Below are positions 9,734 to 19,785 of a DNA stretch of 64,000 nt, in pieces. A program made the translations under genes and the position numbers. Every line of letters begins with the position of its first letter. Position 1 is the stretch's first letter. The notes below the pieces were generated by a model that saw only the letters and a program-made list of their open reading frames with translations, was not told where the DNA came from and ran no database searches. Source of the DNA: Novacetimonas cocois (GTDB lineage: Bacteria > Pseudomonadota > Alphaproteobacteria > Acetobacterales > Acetobacteraceae); contig NZ_QEXL01000014.1 of the NCBI RefSeq assembly GCF_003311635.1, positions 49,230 to 113,229 of the forward strand. Reading direction: 5' to 3'.

Positions 9734-10939
9734 ATGACAAAGGCTGTTCTGGCATTGAACGCAGGGTCGTCCAGTCTGAAATTCGCCCTGTTCAGGGTCG
9801 ATCCGACCGATACCCCCGCCAGTCCCAGCCACCGCATCGCGTCGGGCGAGGTGGAAGGCATCGATACCCACCCGCATTTCCGCGCAAAGGACGCCGGTGG
9901 CAGGGTCCTGGTTGATGAAAGCTGGGACACCCATGCGGGTACGGCCGATCCCCACCACGGGCCGATGGCGACCCTGATGGACTGGATTGGCGGCCATCTG
10001 GGCGGTCTGGAACTGATGGGGGTGGGGCATCGTGTGGTGCATGGCGGCCCCGATTTCATCCGGCCCGTGCGCATCACGCCCAAGATTCTGGGGGATCTGG
10101 CGGCACTGACCCCGTTCGCCCCCCTGCATCAGCCCGGCAGCCTGGCCCCGGCGCGCGCCCTGCTGGCGCAGCGGCCCGACCTGCCGCAGGTCGCCTGTTT
10201 CGACACGGCCTTTCACCATACGATGCCCGCCGTGGCGCAGGCGCAGGCGCTGCCCCGGTCGTATGCCGACAAGGGCGTGCGTCGCTATGGCTTTCATGGC
10301 CTGTCATACGAATATATCGCAAGCTGCCTGCGCGAACGCGCCCCCCATCTGGCGACGTCGCGCTGCATCGTCGCCCATATCGGCAGCGGCGCCAGCCTGT
10401 GCGCCATGTGCGAGGGACACAGCATCGACACCACGATGGGCTTTTCGGTGCTGGATGGCCTGATGATGGGGACGCGATGCGGTCATCTCGACCCGGGCGT
10501 GATTCTGTACATGCTCAAGGAAGAGGGGCTTGGCGCGGCGGAGATCGAGACGATCCTGTACCACCGTTCCGGCCTGCTGGGCGTATCGGGCCTGTCCAAT
10601 GACATGCGCGACCTGCATGCCCGCGCCGCCCATGACCCCGCTGTTACTGCGGCGCTGGATCTGTTTGTCTATCGCTTCGTGCAGGAGGCCGGCATGATGG
10701 CGGCCTCCCTCCAGGGACTCGACGGGCTGGTCTTTACGGCGGGCATCGGGGAAAATGACGCCATCATCCGCGCCGCGATCTGCGGGCGGCTGGCATGGCT
10801 GGGCGTTCGGCTGGATGAGGCCGCGAACGCCGCGAACAACGAAATCATCAGCACATCCGACAGCAGGGTCGAGGTGCGGGTCATTCCCACGGATGAGGAA
10901 ACGACGATCCGCCGCCATGTGATGATGTGTCTGGCGTAA
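9734..10939 (+). CDS. ackA: Acetate kinase
   Basis: This 401-residue acetate kinase has the phosphate-binding motif [10 protein letters not shown] near the N-terminus, GHRVVHGG near residue 97 and [11 protein letters not shown] with the conserved Asp/His. The adenosine-site stretch [10 protein letters not shown] and a C-terminal FTAGIGEND motif follow. It interconverts acetyl phosphate + ADP and acetate + ATP in the cytoplasm. Pairing with phosphoketolase 34 nt downstream indicates that it harvests ATP from acetyl phosphate made from pentose/hexose phosphates. An FNR-type box lies upstream, suggesting redox control. Confidence 0.96.
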   Translation: MTKAVLALNAGSSSLKFALFRVDPTDTPASPSHRIASGEVEGIDTHPHFRAKDAGGRVLVDESWDTHAGTADPHHGPMATLMDWIGGHLGGLELMGVGHRVVHGGPDFIRPVRITPKILGDLAALTPFAPLHQPGSLAPARALLAQRPDLPQVACFDTAFHHTMPAVAQAQALPRSYADKGVRRYGFHGLSYEYIASCLRERAPHLATSRCIVAHIGSGASLCAMCEGHSIDTTMGFSVLDGLMMGTRCGHLDPGVILYMLKEEGLGAAEIETILYHRSGLLGVSGLSNDMRDLHARAAHDPAVTAALDLFVYRFVQEAGMMAASLQGLDGLVFTAGIGENDAIIRAAICGRLAWLGVRLDEAANAANNEIISTSDSRVEVRVIPTDEETTIRRHVMMCLA

Positions 10940-10973
10940 CGGACACGAACAACTTGTTTCGAAAGGGACGCAG

Positions 10974-13343
10974 ATGAGTGAAACAGCATCCGCCAAGCCG
11001 TTATCGGCACAGGATATCGCGCTGTTTGACAAGTGGTGGCATGCCGCCAATTACCTGTCGATCGCGCAGATTTACCTGCTGGCCAACCCGCTACTGCGCG
11101 AGCCGCTGAAGCTGGAAGATACCAAGCCACGCCTGCTGGGACATTGGGGCACGACACCGGGTCTGAATTTCCTGTATCTGCACCTCAACCGCATCATCCG
11201 CGAACAGGACCGCAGCATCCTGTTCGTCGCGGGGCCGGGACACGGGGCGCCGGGCGTCGTCGCCAATACCTACCTTGAGGGGACCTATAGCGAGTATTTC
11301 CCCGAAGTGTCGCAGGACGCGGACGGGCTGGCGCGACTGGTCAAGCAGTTTTCCTTCCCCGGCGGCATTCCCAGCCACGCCGCCCCGACAACGCCGGGTT
11401 CAATCAACGAAGGCGGGGAACTGGGCTATTCCATTTCCCATGCCTATGGCGCGGTGTTCGACAATCCCGACCTGATCGCCGCGTGCGTCGTCGGCGATGG
11501 CGAGGCCGAAACCGGGCCGCTGGCGACGTCATGGCACAGCAACAAGTTCCTTGATCCCAAGACCGATGGCGCGGTCCTGCCGATCCTGCACCTCAACGGT
11601 TACAAGATCGCGAACCCCACCGTGCTGGCGCGCATCCCGACCGAGGAACTGCTGTCGCTGTTCAAGGGATATGGTTACGACCCGATCCTGGTCGAAGGCG
11701 ACGTTCCCGACGTGATGCACCAGGCCATGGCAAGCGCGATGGACACGGCGTTTGCCCGCATCGACGCCATCCAGAAGGCCGCCCGGACCGAAGGCAAGAC
11801 CGAACGGCCCGTATGGCCCATGATCATCATGCGCACGCCCAAGGGCTGGACCTGCCCCAAGACGGTGGACGGCCTGCGGGTCGAGGGATACTGGCGCGCC
11901 CATCAGGTGCCCTTTACCGATCTGGCCAACCCCGCGCATCTGAAGCTGCTCGACGAATGGCTGCACAGCTACAAGCCTGAAGAGCTGTTTGACGAGAACG
12001 GCACCCTGATGCCCGAAATCGCGGCGCTGGCCCCCAAGGGCAACCGCCGGATGAGTGCCAATCCCCATGCGAATGGCGGCCTGCTGCGTCGCGACCTGCG
12101 CCTGCCGGATATCGCGCCCTATGCCGTTACGGTGGAATCGCCGGGCCACGCGCTTGGCGAAGGCACCCGCGTGCTGGGCACCTGGCTGCGTGACGTGATG
12201 AAGGAAAACCTGCCGTCACGCAATTTCCGCGTGCTGGCGCCGGATGAAAACAATTCCAACCGCCTGAACGCGGTGCTGGATGCGAGCGATCGCGCCTGGA
12301 ATGCCGAAACGTTCGATTACGATGACCATCTGGCGGTCGATGGCCATGTGATGGAAATCCTGAGCGAGCATACATGCCAGGGCTGGCTGGAAGGTTACCT
12401 GCTGACGGGTCGTCATGGCTTCATGTCATGCTACGAGGCGTTCATCCACATCGTCGATTCGATGGTCAACCAGCACGCCAAGTGGATCAAGCAGGCCGAT
12501 GAGGTGCCGTGGCGCGCGCCGATCTCCTCGCTCAACTACCTGCTGACGTCGCATGTCTGGCGGCAGGACCATAACGGGTTCAGCCATCAGGACCCGGGTT
12601 TCATCGACCATGTCCTGAACAAGAAGGCCAAGACCGTCCGCGTGTATCTGCCGCCCGATGCGAATACGCTGCTGTGCACGGCGAAGACCTGTCTGGAAAG
12701 CCGGGACCGCGTGAACGTGATCGTGGCGGGCAAGCAGCCGGAGCCGCAGTGGCTGGACATGAACTCCGCCATCGAACACTGCGCGCAGGGAATCGGCATC
12801 TGGGAATGGGCCAGCAACGACAAGGGGGGTGAGCCCGATGTCGTGATCGCCTGTGCCGGCGATGTCCCGACCATCGAGGCGCTGGCCGCCACGCAGATCC
12901 TGAACGAACACCTGCCGGACCTGAAGGTGCGTGTCATCAACGTGGTGAATCTGCTGACGCTGCAGACCCCGCAGGAACATCCCGACGGGCTGGATGATGC
13001 GGTGTTCGACAGCCTGTTCACGATGGACAAGCCTGTGATCTTCGCGTTCCATGGCTATCCCGCGCTGATTCACAAGCTGATTTACAAGCGGACCAACTGT
13101 CGCAATTTCCACGTCCACGGCTATCGTGAGGAAGGATCGACCACGACGCCGTTCGACATGACGGTGCGCAACAATCTGGACCGTTTCCATCTGGTGCAGA
13201 ATGTCATCCGTCGCGTGCCGGCACTGGCGGTCAAGGCGGCCTATGCCAATCAGCTGATCAATGACAAGCTGAACGAGCACAAGCGTTATGTCGCGCAGTA
13301 CGGGCAGGACCTGCCGGAAGTGCGCAACTGGCGCTGGTCATAA
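10974..13343 (+). CDS. xfp: Xylulose-5-phosphate/fructose-6-phosphate phosphoketolase
   Basis: This 789-residue ThDP enzyme has the usual family length. It contains GPGHGAPG near residue 85, [17 protein letters not shown] near 125-142, [15 protein letters not shown] with the ThDP-Mg motif, and [11 protein letters not shown] in the pyrimidine-binding domain. It cleaves xylulose-5-P (and/or fructose-6-P) with phosphate to acetyl phosphate plus glyceraldehyde-3-P (or erythrose-4-P). A good ribosome binding site (AAAGGGACG) precedes the ATG, and the 34-nt gap to ackA implies an operon. A strong intrinsic terminator follows. Confidence 0.97.
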   Translation: MSETASAKPLSAQDIALFDKWWHAANYLSIAQIYLLANPLLREPLKLEDTKPRLLGHWGTTPGLNFLYLHLNRIIREQDRSILFVAGPGHGAPGVVANTYLEGTYSEYFPEVSQDADGLARLVKQFSFPGGIPSHAAPTTPGSINEGGELGYSISHAYGAVFDNPDLIAACVVGDGEAETGPLATSWHSNKFLDPKTDGAVLPILHLNGYKIANPTVLARIPTEELLSLFKGYGYDPILVEGDVPDVMHQAMASAMDTAFARIDAIQKAARTEGKTERPVWPMIIMRTPKGWTCPKTVDGLRVEGYWRAHQVPFTDLANPAHLKLLDEWLHSYKPEELFDENGTLMPEIAALAPKGNRRMSANPHANGGLLRRDLRLPDIAPYAVTVESPGHALGEGTRVLGTWLRDVMKENLPSRNFRVLAPDENNSNRLNAVLDASDRAWNAETFDYDDHLAVDGHVMEILSEHTCQGWLEGYLLTGRHGFMSCYEAFIHIVDSMVNQHAKWIKQADEVPWRAPISSLNYLLTSHVWRQDHNGFSHQDPGFIDHVLNKKAKTVRVYLPPDANTLLCTAKTCLESRDRVNVIVAGKQPEPQWLDMNSAIEHCAQGIGIWEWASNDKGGEPDVVIACAGDVPTIEALAATQILNEHLPDLKVRVINVVNLLTLQTPQEHPDGLDDAVFDSLFTMDKPVIFAFHGYPALIHKLIYKRTNCRNFHVHGYREEGSTTTPFDMTVRNNLDRFHLVQNVIRRVPALAVKAAYANQLINDKLNEHKRYVAQYGQDLPEVRNWRWS

Positions 13344-13389
13344 GACAAGGCGACCCGGACCCGGATTACCGGGTTCGGCGGATCCGGGA

Positions 13390-13422
13390 CCGGCGGTGGG
13401 CATGGCCTGCCGCCGGTTTTTT
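13390..13422 (+). terminator. Rho-independent terminator of ackA-xfp
   Basis: CCGGCGG (13390-13396) and CCGCCGG (13410-13416) form a GC-rich stem, followed at once by a run of six T. It lies about 50 nt after the xfp stop codon. Confidence 0.85.
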
Positions 13423-13457
13423 ATGGGCAGGTTTTCCCGTGTTTGAAGAAAAAGAGT

Positions 13458-13540
13458 AAAAGTTTTTTGGTGAAGCTTTTTTCCAAAAAGCTTCGAAGAA
13501 CGCCGCCTTTTTAAAAAAAGGCAGCATCCAAAAACTTCTT
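13458..13540 (-). repeat. Intergenic three-helix repeat, copy 2
   Basis: This is a reverse-oriented copy between convergent genes. Read on the minus strand, the GC-capped hairpin is GCTGCC...GGCGGC; the T opposite G keeps a wobble pair. The second hairpin (GAAGCTTTTT with its partner) and the outer arms are intact. Confidence 0.85.
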
Positions 13541-13739
13541 TATGATTTATGGGTGGCCCCTGGGGCTTTTCCGGCTTCTTTCCATTCAGGAAAAGAAGCA
13601 CCAGCCCCTATTCCCCTGACGGAATTTGCAATCCCCAACCCGCATGGGGGCAAACGGGAAAGTGTCCGCCCCCCGGTTATTTTCAAGCACAAGGGAACGG
13701 ACAGCCCGGCTGTCCGTTGTTTATGCGTATTCGTGCGGA

Positions 13740-15257
13740 TTACTGCTGGAACAGGTGCGCAAGGAAGTTCTGTTTCTCCAGCGAGATCGGCAGTGTCGTG
13801 TTGGTCAGCGCAACCCCCTGCCAGCCCGCGCCGATGGAGGTGTACAGGTCGATGGCATCCTGCAGCCGTTCCAGCCGCGCCATGGCCTCGGCATTCTGTG
13901 CGTTCAGGGTCGTCCGCTCCGTGGTCAGGACTTCGAGGAAGCCGACCAGACCCGCGCTGTAGAGCTTGCGCGCGCGTTCGCTGGCAAGGCTGCTGTCCTC
14001 GGCGGCCTTGGCCAGCAGTTCGGTATGTTCCTCGTCATCATGCCATGCGGCCATCGCGTCCTCGACTTCCTTGAAGCCCTTGAGCACGGTCTGGCGGTAA
14101 TTCAGGCGGCTGGCCTCGGCTGCGGCCTGCGTCGCGCGGACCTGCGACGTCATCTTGCCACCATGCATCAGCGGCAGCGACGCCATCATCAGGAACTGCC
14201 AGCTCATGGTCGCGGCTTCCGTCATCTGGGACATGACGGATGCGTTCGGGTTGAAGCTGATGGGGATGCTGAAATTGGGATAAAGCTGCGACACCGCCAT
14301 GCCGATGCGGGCCGTGGCTTCGGCGTACTGGCGTTCGGCCGAACGGATGTCGGGACGGTTGGCAATGACGATCGACGGCAGGGTGGCGGGGAATTCCGGC
14401 ACCTTCGGCAGGGGCTTGGGCACCTTCAGCTCGATTTCGGAGGTGCCGGGCATCTGCCCCATCAGCACGTCAAGCGCATGCGTGATCTGTGAGATATGGG
14501 TCTTGAGCGGTTCGCGCGCGGCAGTCTGGGAATCCAGCTCCGCCTTGGCCTGCGCGATCTGCATGGTGTTGCCCACGCCTTCGAGGTACAGGCGGTTGGT
14601 CAGGTCATAGGCATCCTGCGCGACGCGGATGTTGTTGTTCGCGATTTCAAGGCGCAGCTGCTGGTCACGCAGCATCATGTAATCGCTGGCGACCTCTGAC
14701 AGGATCATGACCATCAGGGCGCGGCGGTCCTCGATCGTGGCCTCGACCGCGTATTTCTGCGCCTCGACACTGCGGCGGATGCGGCCGAAGACGTCAAGCT
14801 GCCAACTGCCCGCCATGCCATAGGTCAGGTAGTTCGCGTCCGGATGGTTGGCCGGATTGCCGGGGCGCAGCGGCCAGTTCTCGATGTTGATCGAGTACCG
14901 CACGTTACCGCCACCCGCGTCGGCATCAAGCTGCGGATACCACTGCGACGCCTGCACGTCGCGGATCGCGCGTTCCGCCAGGATGTGCTGGCCCGCCGCC
15001 TGCAGGTCGTAATTCCCCGCGATCGCCTTGTCGATCAGCTTGTCGAGTTCAGGATCCTTGAACAGGTGCCACCACTGTTTCAGTTCCTTGTTGGTATCCT
15101 CGATCTCTTCCTTCGTGGCGGGATGATCGTCTTCGGTGAAGCGCGCGGGCAGCTTCATCCGGTCCGGCTGGTACCGCGGGCCGACCGTGCAACCGGCCAA
15201 TACCAGGGCGGCACTCAGGAACAGGCCGGTTTTGCGGGTGATCGTACTGATATTCAT
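13740..15257 (-). CDS. NodT-family outer membrane efflux lipoprotein (TolC-like)
   Basis: This 505-residue protein begins with a lipoprotein signal (hydrophobic stretch ending LAGC, acylated Cys about residue 23). Two outer membrane efflux protein (OEP) repeats follow; ATARIGMAVSQLYPNFSI and the N-terminal equivalent with ASQWYPQLDADA are the usual repeat hallmarks. It should trimerise as the exit duct of the efflux pump encoded just upstream on the same strand; only 16 nt separate it from the membrane fusion protein gene. It is the last gene of the operon. The substrate cannot be read from the sequence; aromatic acids are plausible from the AaeAB-like partners. Confidence 0.9.
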   Translation of the reverse strand: MNISTITRKTGLFLSAALVLAGCTVGPRYQPDRMKLPARFTEDDHPATKEEIEDTNKELKQWWHLFKDPELDKLIDKAIAGNYDLQAAGQHILAERAIRDVQASQWYPQLDADAGGGNVRYSINIENWPLRPGNPANHPDANYLTYGMAGSWQLDVFGRIRRSVEAQKYAVEATIEDRRALMVMILSEVASDYMMLRDQQLRLEIANNNIRVAQDAYDLTNRLYLEGVGNTMQIAQAKAELDSQTAAREPLKTHISQITHALDVLMGQMPGTSEIELKVPKPLPKVPEFPATLPSIVIANRPDIRSAERQYAEATARIGMAVSQLYPNFSIPISFNPNASVMSQMTEAATMSWQFLMMASLPLMHGGKMTSQVRATQAAAEASRLNYRQTVLKGFKEVEDAMAAWHDDEEHTELLAKAAEDSSLASERARKLYSAGLVGFLEVLTTERTTLNAQNAEAMARLERLQDAIDLYTSIGAGWQGVALTNTTLPISLEKQNFLAHLFQQ

Positions 15258-15273
15258 TGTTGTGCCTGGCGCC

Positions 15274-16185
15274 TTACAGGTGGTCTTGCAACCACGTCGT
15301 CAGATGACCGCGTTGGGTACGGGACTGTGGGCCGACGCTGATGGTCGCCGTCATGCCCGCGGCAAGAGTGATGCTGTCGGGAACATGATCCAGATGGATG
15401 CGCACCGGAATACGCTGCGCCAGACGGACCCAGGTGAAGATCGGGCTGACGTCCTGCAGGCCCAGCCCGTCGGGCCTGCCGTTCTGGTCATTGATACCAC
15501 GCGCGATACTGACGACATGGCCCGGCAGGATATCCTTGTATCCCATCAGCTTGACGCGTGCCTCGTCACCGACATGCACGCCCCACATCTTGGTTTCCTC
15601 GAAATACCCGTTGACCCAGTAGGAGTCGGCATCGATCACCGCAAGGCGCGCATGCCCCGCCGTGACGTAATCGCCCACCCGCAGGTTCAGGTTGGTGATG
15701 TTGCCGTTGACCGGCGAATACAGGATGGAACGCTGCAGGTTCAGCTTCGCCAGGTCCAGCGCCGCGCGGGCCCCGTCAACGGCCGCGATCTGCGTCGCCA
15801 CGTTGGAGTTGAAGACTTCCTGTTCTTCAACCGAGACGATGCCACCCAGTCCCATGCGGCGGCGTGCATCGTTCTGCCGGAGCTTTAGGTCCTCCAGCGC
15901 GCCGTCGAGGCGGGCCTGCGCCTCGCGGATGGCAAGGTGGAAGCGGACCGGGTCAAGAACGAAAAGGGGATCGCCCTTGTGGACATACTGGTTGTCCACG
16001 ACAGGAAGCTGGACCACCGTGCCGGAAACTTCGGGGGCGACATCGACGACATAGACGCGCACACGTCCGTCACGTGTCCACGGGGCAATCATGTAGGTGT
16101 CCCATAAGGTGACGCCCATGACGATGGCCATCGCCACGACCGCCAGGGTCAGTACCACACGGATCAGGGTGCGCAAGAGAGGCAT
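15274..16185 (-). CDS. HlyD/AaeA-type periplasmic membrane fusion protein
   Basis: This 303-residue protein has an N-terminal membrane anchor (about residues 5-30) followed by APWTRDGRVR and VVDVAPEVSGTVVQLPV, the classic start of HlyD-family biotinyl-lipoyl domains. A coiled-coil hairpin and SPVNGNITNLNLRVGDYV follow as the second half-motif. It links the AaeB-like inner-membrane protein to the outer membrane duct. The frame is open to 16311, but MPLLRTLIRV (ATG at 16185) is the natural start because the longer N-terminus is hydrophilic and unlike the family. The DUF1656 gene lies 29 nt upstream. Confidence 0.9.
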   Translation of the reverse strand: MPLLRTLIRVVLTLAVVAMAIVMGVTLWDTYMIAPWTRDGRVRVYVVDVAPEVSGTVVQLPVVDNQYVHKGDPLFVLDPVRFHLAIREAQARLDGALEDLKLRQNDARRRMGLGGIVSVEEQEVFNSNVATQIAAVDGARAALDLAKLNLQRSILYSPVNGNITNLNLRVGDYVTAGHARLAVIDADSYWVNGYFEETKMWGVHVGDEARVKLMGYKDILPGHVVSIARGINDQNGRPDGLGLQDVSPIFTWVRLAQRIPVRIHLDHVPDSITLAAGMTATISVGPQSRTQRGHLTTWLQDHL

Positions 16186-16214
16186 GGTGGATTCTCGAAC
16201 CTTTTCGGCGACAG

Positions 16215-16409
16215 TCAGATGTACAGGATCATCAGGCAGAGGACGCAAGTGTAGAGCGCGACCTCGAACAGGGCGAGATGCCAGAACCATTTCATGATAC
16301 CGCTCCACCACAAAAGGGAGCGCAGCAGCATGGTCACAGGCAATGCCGCGATGGCATAGACGACAATCGGTGCCATGAAGACACCGAAGAGATTGAATTC
16401 GGTCAGCAT
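16215..16409 (-). CDS. DUF1656 (AaeX-like) small membrane protein
   Basis: This 64-residue protein has two membrane spans (about residues 8-30 and 42-62) and the start EFNLFGVFMAP typical of DUF1656/AaeX. Such proteins always sit between FUSC-type and HlyD-type efflux genes; their function is unknown. The start codon overlaps the stop of the AaeB-like gene by one base (TGATG), so it is translationally coupled. Confidence 0.85.
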   Translation of the reverse strand: MLTEFNLFGVFMAPIVVYAIAALPVTMLLRSLLWWSGIMKWFWHLALFEVALYTCVLCLMILYI

Positions 16410-18634
16410 CAGGCGGATCTCATTCCGAACGGGCCAGTCGTGGACGATACGGGCAGGGTCAGGCGGTTATGGGCGCCGGGCATATCCGCCGCCATCTGTA
16501 GCGGACCGTGGCGATGGAAGAAACCGGGGATTGCCCCGATCAGCAGCGACGCCTGCTCCAGACAGGCGGCGATGCGGCGTGTCGGCGTGTGCGCCGGCAG
16601 GCCGCGCCGGTCCAGGTGCGACATCAGCGTCAGCGCCGTGGCACGCAGGGTCTGGACCGTGACGGCAGGATTGCTGCGCAGGTAACGGAATGCCGACAGG
16701 GCCTCCACCACGCGGGTCCTGTCTTCTTCATGAATGGCGGGGGACAGGGCAAGCATGCGCAGGCGCACCAGCACGCGGCCCAGTGAAACCGCCATGAAGG
16801 CCGCATCCGTCAGTTCATAGACCCGCCCCGGCGACGAGACGAGGGAGAAGCGCTGTATGATGCGCAGGATCTTCTGCATCTGCAGGTTTTCCCAGACCGG
16901 CCATTCGACCTGCCGGTTCAGGGGGCGGCGCGCCAAGCGTTCGGTCGCCCGCGCGATGGAGGCGACCAGCCGCCCCGAATCGAGCCGGTGATTGGCCGGC
17001 AGGATGACGCGGAACACCAGCGCGATCGACACCACGCCAAGCAGGAAGGCCAGCCATGTATTCATCAGCGACAGGTCGCTGTAGGTGATGGGGTTGCGGA
17101 TCTGCACCATCGCGTTGAAGAACACGGCATAGCCGAACCCCCGCATCGCGTGGCGCGGATGGAACTGGATCCATATCCCCGGCAGCAGGCAGATCGACAG
17201 CGACAGCCACAGCAGGGGATAGCCGTCGATGCGCGGCAGCATGAAGGTCTGGCAGATGAAGGCGGCAGGAATGGCCGCAAGCGTGCCGCTGGCGAACATG
17301 ACGCTGGCGCGTGAGGCAAGCGGGCTGGTCGCCAACAGGCACGATGCCGGGATCAGGTAGGTCAGCATGTTCGCCCCATGCGTCCAGCGACATATGTACC
17401 AGAACAGGCATCCCAGCAGGGTGACGAACGCGCCGCGCGTGCCGTTGCGCAGGGCGGCGGGCCAGTCGAAATAAAGCTTAAGCGCGATGGGACGGACATG
17501 TTCCTGCGGTCCCATGAAATCATCCAGCGCGGCGCACAGCTGCGCCAGGACGTCGCGTTCATTGTCGATGAAGGCAATGGTCGGCAGGTCCTGCGTCTGT
17601 TCCCCCAGTTCGTCCAGCTCGACCATCGCGCTGCGGATGCGCCTGCGGATGGGACGCATGTTGTCGCGTGCCTCCAGATGCAGGTCGCCAGCCGGAAGGG
17701 TCGCGAAATGACGCATGATCTGCTGGCGGATCTGGCGTGCCTGACGCGCCTGTGGCGTCAGCGGCGGCTCGTCCTGCCAGATCGGGTGATGCGCGCTCAG
17801 CAGTCCCAGCAGGCGCGCGACCCCGCCCCGCAGCCCGTTGGCGCGCACGCTGACACTGTAATTGTCGGCCGCGGCGTATTCGATCGCCTCCACCAGGGCA
17901 TTGGCCTGCGACAGCAGGCGCGCGCGCTGGTCGTACGACGTGATGGACATTGCGCGAAACGACAGCGGCTGCCCCGCGTCGTCGGGCATGGAGGTCGGAT
18001 TTTCCCATGACGGATCGATGGACTGCGCGAAATGGGACGTGATGTTGCGCAGCACCTGATCGATCTGGCGGATGACCTTTTCAGGGTGGCTGATGTTGGT
18101 CAGCAGGAAGACGAAGGCCGTGCTGAGGATCCCCACCGTCACGGCCGACAGGCGCGACATGGCCGCCATGAAGATGTGGTCGGGTTCGCTGAACGCCGAA
18201 ACCGAAATCAGGATGATGGTATAGCCCGTCAGCACCGCGGCATACGCCTTGTAAAAGCGCAGGAGGGTGGAGACGCAGCATGCCAGCCCGATGATGAATG
18301 ACAGCCCCATGAAATACAGCAGCGGGGACTGCGGAAACAGCGCCATCAGCAGGATGGCGGACGTGGCCCCGATGATCGTGCCAAAGATACGCCACACGCT
18401 TTTGGACACCATGGCGCCGACAACCGGGTTCGCCACGATCAGGACCGTCGTGACCGAGGACATCGGTGTCTGAAGCTGCAGGTCGAACGCGAGGAACAGC
18501 GCAAGCCCCACCGACAGCAGCGTGCGGATGCTGTAGGCAATGGTCGGGCGCACCGTCTTCCATTCGGGGAAAACGAACGTGCCGAACCGCAGCAGGGGTT
18601 GCGATAACGCGCCGTGGGGTGGGATCAGCCTCAT
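16409..18634 (-). CDS. FUSC/AaeB-type aromatic acid exporter family protein
   Basis: This roughly 741-residue inner-membrane protein has a typical FUSC layout: a block of about six membrane spans near the N-terminus, a long hydrophilic middle part (about residues 170-370), then a second membrane block and a cytoplasmic C-terminal part. The family (AaeB, YccS) exports aromatic carboxylic acids or related compounds with an HlyD partner. The ATG at 18634 overlaps the marR stop (ATGA, 18631-18634); an upstream in-frame start at 18709 would run into marR and is unlikely. MarR control is implied by the operon position. Confidence 0.88.
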   Translation of the reverse strand: MRLIPPHGALSQPLLRFGTFVFPEWKTVRPTIAYSIRTLLSVGLALFLAFDLQLQTPMSSVTTVLIVANPVVGAMVSKSVWRIFGTIIGATSAILLMALFPQSPLLYFMGLSFIIGLACCVSTLLRFYKAYAAVLTGYTIILISVSAFSEPDHIFMAAMSRLSAVTVGILSTAFVFLLTNISHPEKVIRQIDQVLRNITSHFAQSIDPSWENPTSMPDDAGQPLSFRAMSITSYDQRARLLSQANALVEAIEYAAADNYSVSVRANGLRGGVARLLGLLSAHHPIWQDEPPLTPQARQARQIRQQIMRHFATLPAGDLHLEARDNMRPIRRRIRSAMVELDELGEQTQDLPTIAFIDNERDVLAQLCAALDDFMGPQEHVRPIALKLYFDWPAALRNGTRGAFVTLLGCLFWYICRWTHGANMLTYLIPASCLLATSPLASRASVMFASGTLAAIPAAFICQTFMLPRIDGYPLLWLSLSICLLPGIWIQFHPRHAMRGFGYAVFFNAMVQIRNPITYSDLSLMNTWLAFLLGVVSIALVFRVILPANHRLDSGRLVASIARATERLARRPLNRQVEWPVWENLQMQKILRIIQRFSLVSSPGRVYELTDAAFMAVSLGRVLVRLRMLALSPAIHEEDRTRVVEALSAFRYLRSNPAVTVQTLRATALTLMSHLDRRGLPAHTPTRRIAACLEQASLLIGAIPGFFHRHGPLQMAADMPGAHNRLTLPVSSTTGPFGMRSA

Positions 18635-19107
18635 GAAGGGACGGCGGCCTCCGTCCCCATGCGGGTGGTGCACAGGTTTTCCTCGATCCGGTCGAACACG
18701 GAATAGCACGCGGTCAGTTCGGAATCGGAAATCCCCGACAGCAGGCGGTGCGATACGGCATCCACCGCGTCGCGCACCTGACGTTCGATCCGCTCGCCCT
18801 CCGTCGTCAGGCGCACCAGCTTGGAACGGCGGTCCTCGTGATCGCGGGAACGGAAGACAAGGCCCCTTCGTTCCAGCACGTCAAGCAGGCGCGCAACGGA
18901 GGGGGCCTCGATTTCAAGGGCGCGTGCGAGATCCGTCTGGCGCACCGGCGGCAGGAGAAGCCCCAGATACAGAACAGGCCGCCACGTGGCCTCCGTCAGG
19001 CCGTAATCGCGCAGGTCATGGTCCACCTGTCGCCGCCATGCCGTGCCAAGGCGCGCCAGCCTGCGTCTGAAGGACCGTTCTCGTTCAAGGCGCTCGGTAT
19101 CGGCCAT
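18631..19107 (-). CDS. MarR-family transcriptional regulator
   Basis: This 158-residue winged-helix protein contains LTEATWRPVLYLGLL, QTDLARALEIEAPSVARLLDVLERRGLVFR (recognition helix and wing) and DRRSKLVRLTTEGE, the diagnostic wing motif of MarR. It is the first gene of the efflux operon and probably represses it, responding to a small aromatic ligand (family knowledge). The frame is open to 19242, but the ATG at 19107 gives the normal length. A perfect 9-bp inverted repeat lies 28-62 nt upstream, fitting autorepression. Confidence 0.9.
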   Translation of the reverse strand: MADTERLERERSFRRRLARLGTAWRRQVDHDLRDYGLTEATWRPVLYLGLLLPPVRQTDLARALEIEAPSVARLLDVLERRGLVFRSRDHEDRRSKLVRLTTEGERIERQVRDAVDAVSHRLLSGISDSELTACYSVFDRIEENLCTTRMGTEAAVPS

Positions 19108-19134
19108 TGCATCCTGCCAGCCGGGTTGGAAAAA

Positions 19135-19169
19135 ATCGTAAGCATGCAAACTATTCGTCTGCTTACGAT
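19135..19169 (-). promoter_or_regulatory. Inverted repeat, candidate MarR operator
   Basis: ATCGTAAGC (19135-19143) is perfectly repeated in inverse as GCTTACGAT (19161-19169) with a 17-nt spacer, just upstream of the marR ATG. The spacer contains GCATGCAAACTA, which resembles half of a MarR-type palindrome. Both could form the operator; the actual footprint is unknown. Confidence 0.5.
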
Positions 19170-19304
19170 CACGTGCAGTCGCACGTTTCCAGAAAAAGCA
19201 TCCGGGAGCCAATGCAATTTCGTCATGAATGCCATCTGACAATGATGTGCATCAATCCCGGATGGTATTTCAGGCTGGCGGAGGCGGCGGCCTCCGGCGG
19301 GACG

Positions 19305-19745
19305 TCAGGCGCGGGGGCGACGTCCGAAGATGGTCTGGAACAGGTTCCAGATCGCGCGGCCGGTATGGCGCGTCACCGGGCCGGCCAGCGTGCCGACCAC
19401 GGCGGACAGGGCCACCGTCTGGCGCAGTTCGTTAAGCGCGTGTTCGCGGGCGAAGCGGACACGGATTTCCTCGGGTGTCATATAGGACCGCCGTCCCATG
19501 AACGCGAACATGAACGCTGCAAGGATGTCCGCCGCGAACACCGCGACAGAAGCGCCAAGCACGCTGAAGCCGAGGGTCTGGTAACAGAACGCCCACAGCA
19601 GGGCGTGGCCGGTAATGGCCGCGAAACCACCGAAAACGGCCGCGACAACTAGAAAAGCAGCCTGGCGGCCAAGGCGGATGGCCATCAATTTGCGTAGGGT
19701 GAGTTCCCCATCGATGATGGTCTTGCCGATTTCGCCTATTCTCAT
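19305..19745 (-). CDS. Small inner-membrane protein, YqjE/holin-superfamily-like
   Basis: This 146-residue protein has two adjacent membrane spans (about residues 28-50 and 55-80), a charged N-terminus and a hydrophilic helix-rich C-terminus ending in Arg-rich GRRPRA. It follows a DUF883/YqjD-like gene by 40 nt on the same strand, an arrangement that recalls the yqjD-yqjE pair of enterobacteria. The family assignment is by layout and hydropathy only. I do not recognise a specific function. Confidence 0.6.
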   Translation of the reverse strand: MRIGEIGKTIIDGELTLRKLMAIRLGRQAAFLVVAAVFGGFAAITGHALLWAFCYQTLGFSVLGASVAVFAADILAAFMFAFMGRRSYMTPEEIRVRFAREHALNELRQTVALSAVVGTLAGPVTRHTGRAIWNLFQTIFGRRPRA

Positions 19746-19785
19746 TGCTGTCGCGTGTCCTCTGGTTTCGTCAGGCTACCAAGCC

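Larger units (their letters stand above)
13344..13739. other. Intergenic region between convergent xfp and the NodT-type gene
   Basis: This gap between convergent genes contains the xfp terminator (13390-13422) and copy 2 of the intergenic repeat (13458-13540). I see nothing else supportable in the remaining roughly 200 nt. Confidence 0.5.

Noticed and set aside
13338..13601. Small ORFs formed by the three-helix repeats (also at 33684, 35419, 37930, 42134, 48983, 60460)
   Set aside because: They share FAKSFTKNF-like peptides only because the DNA repeat is conserved. They lack starts with ribosome binding sites, and frames differ between copies.
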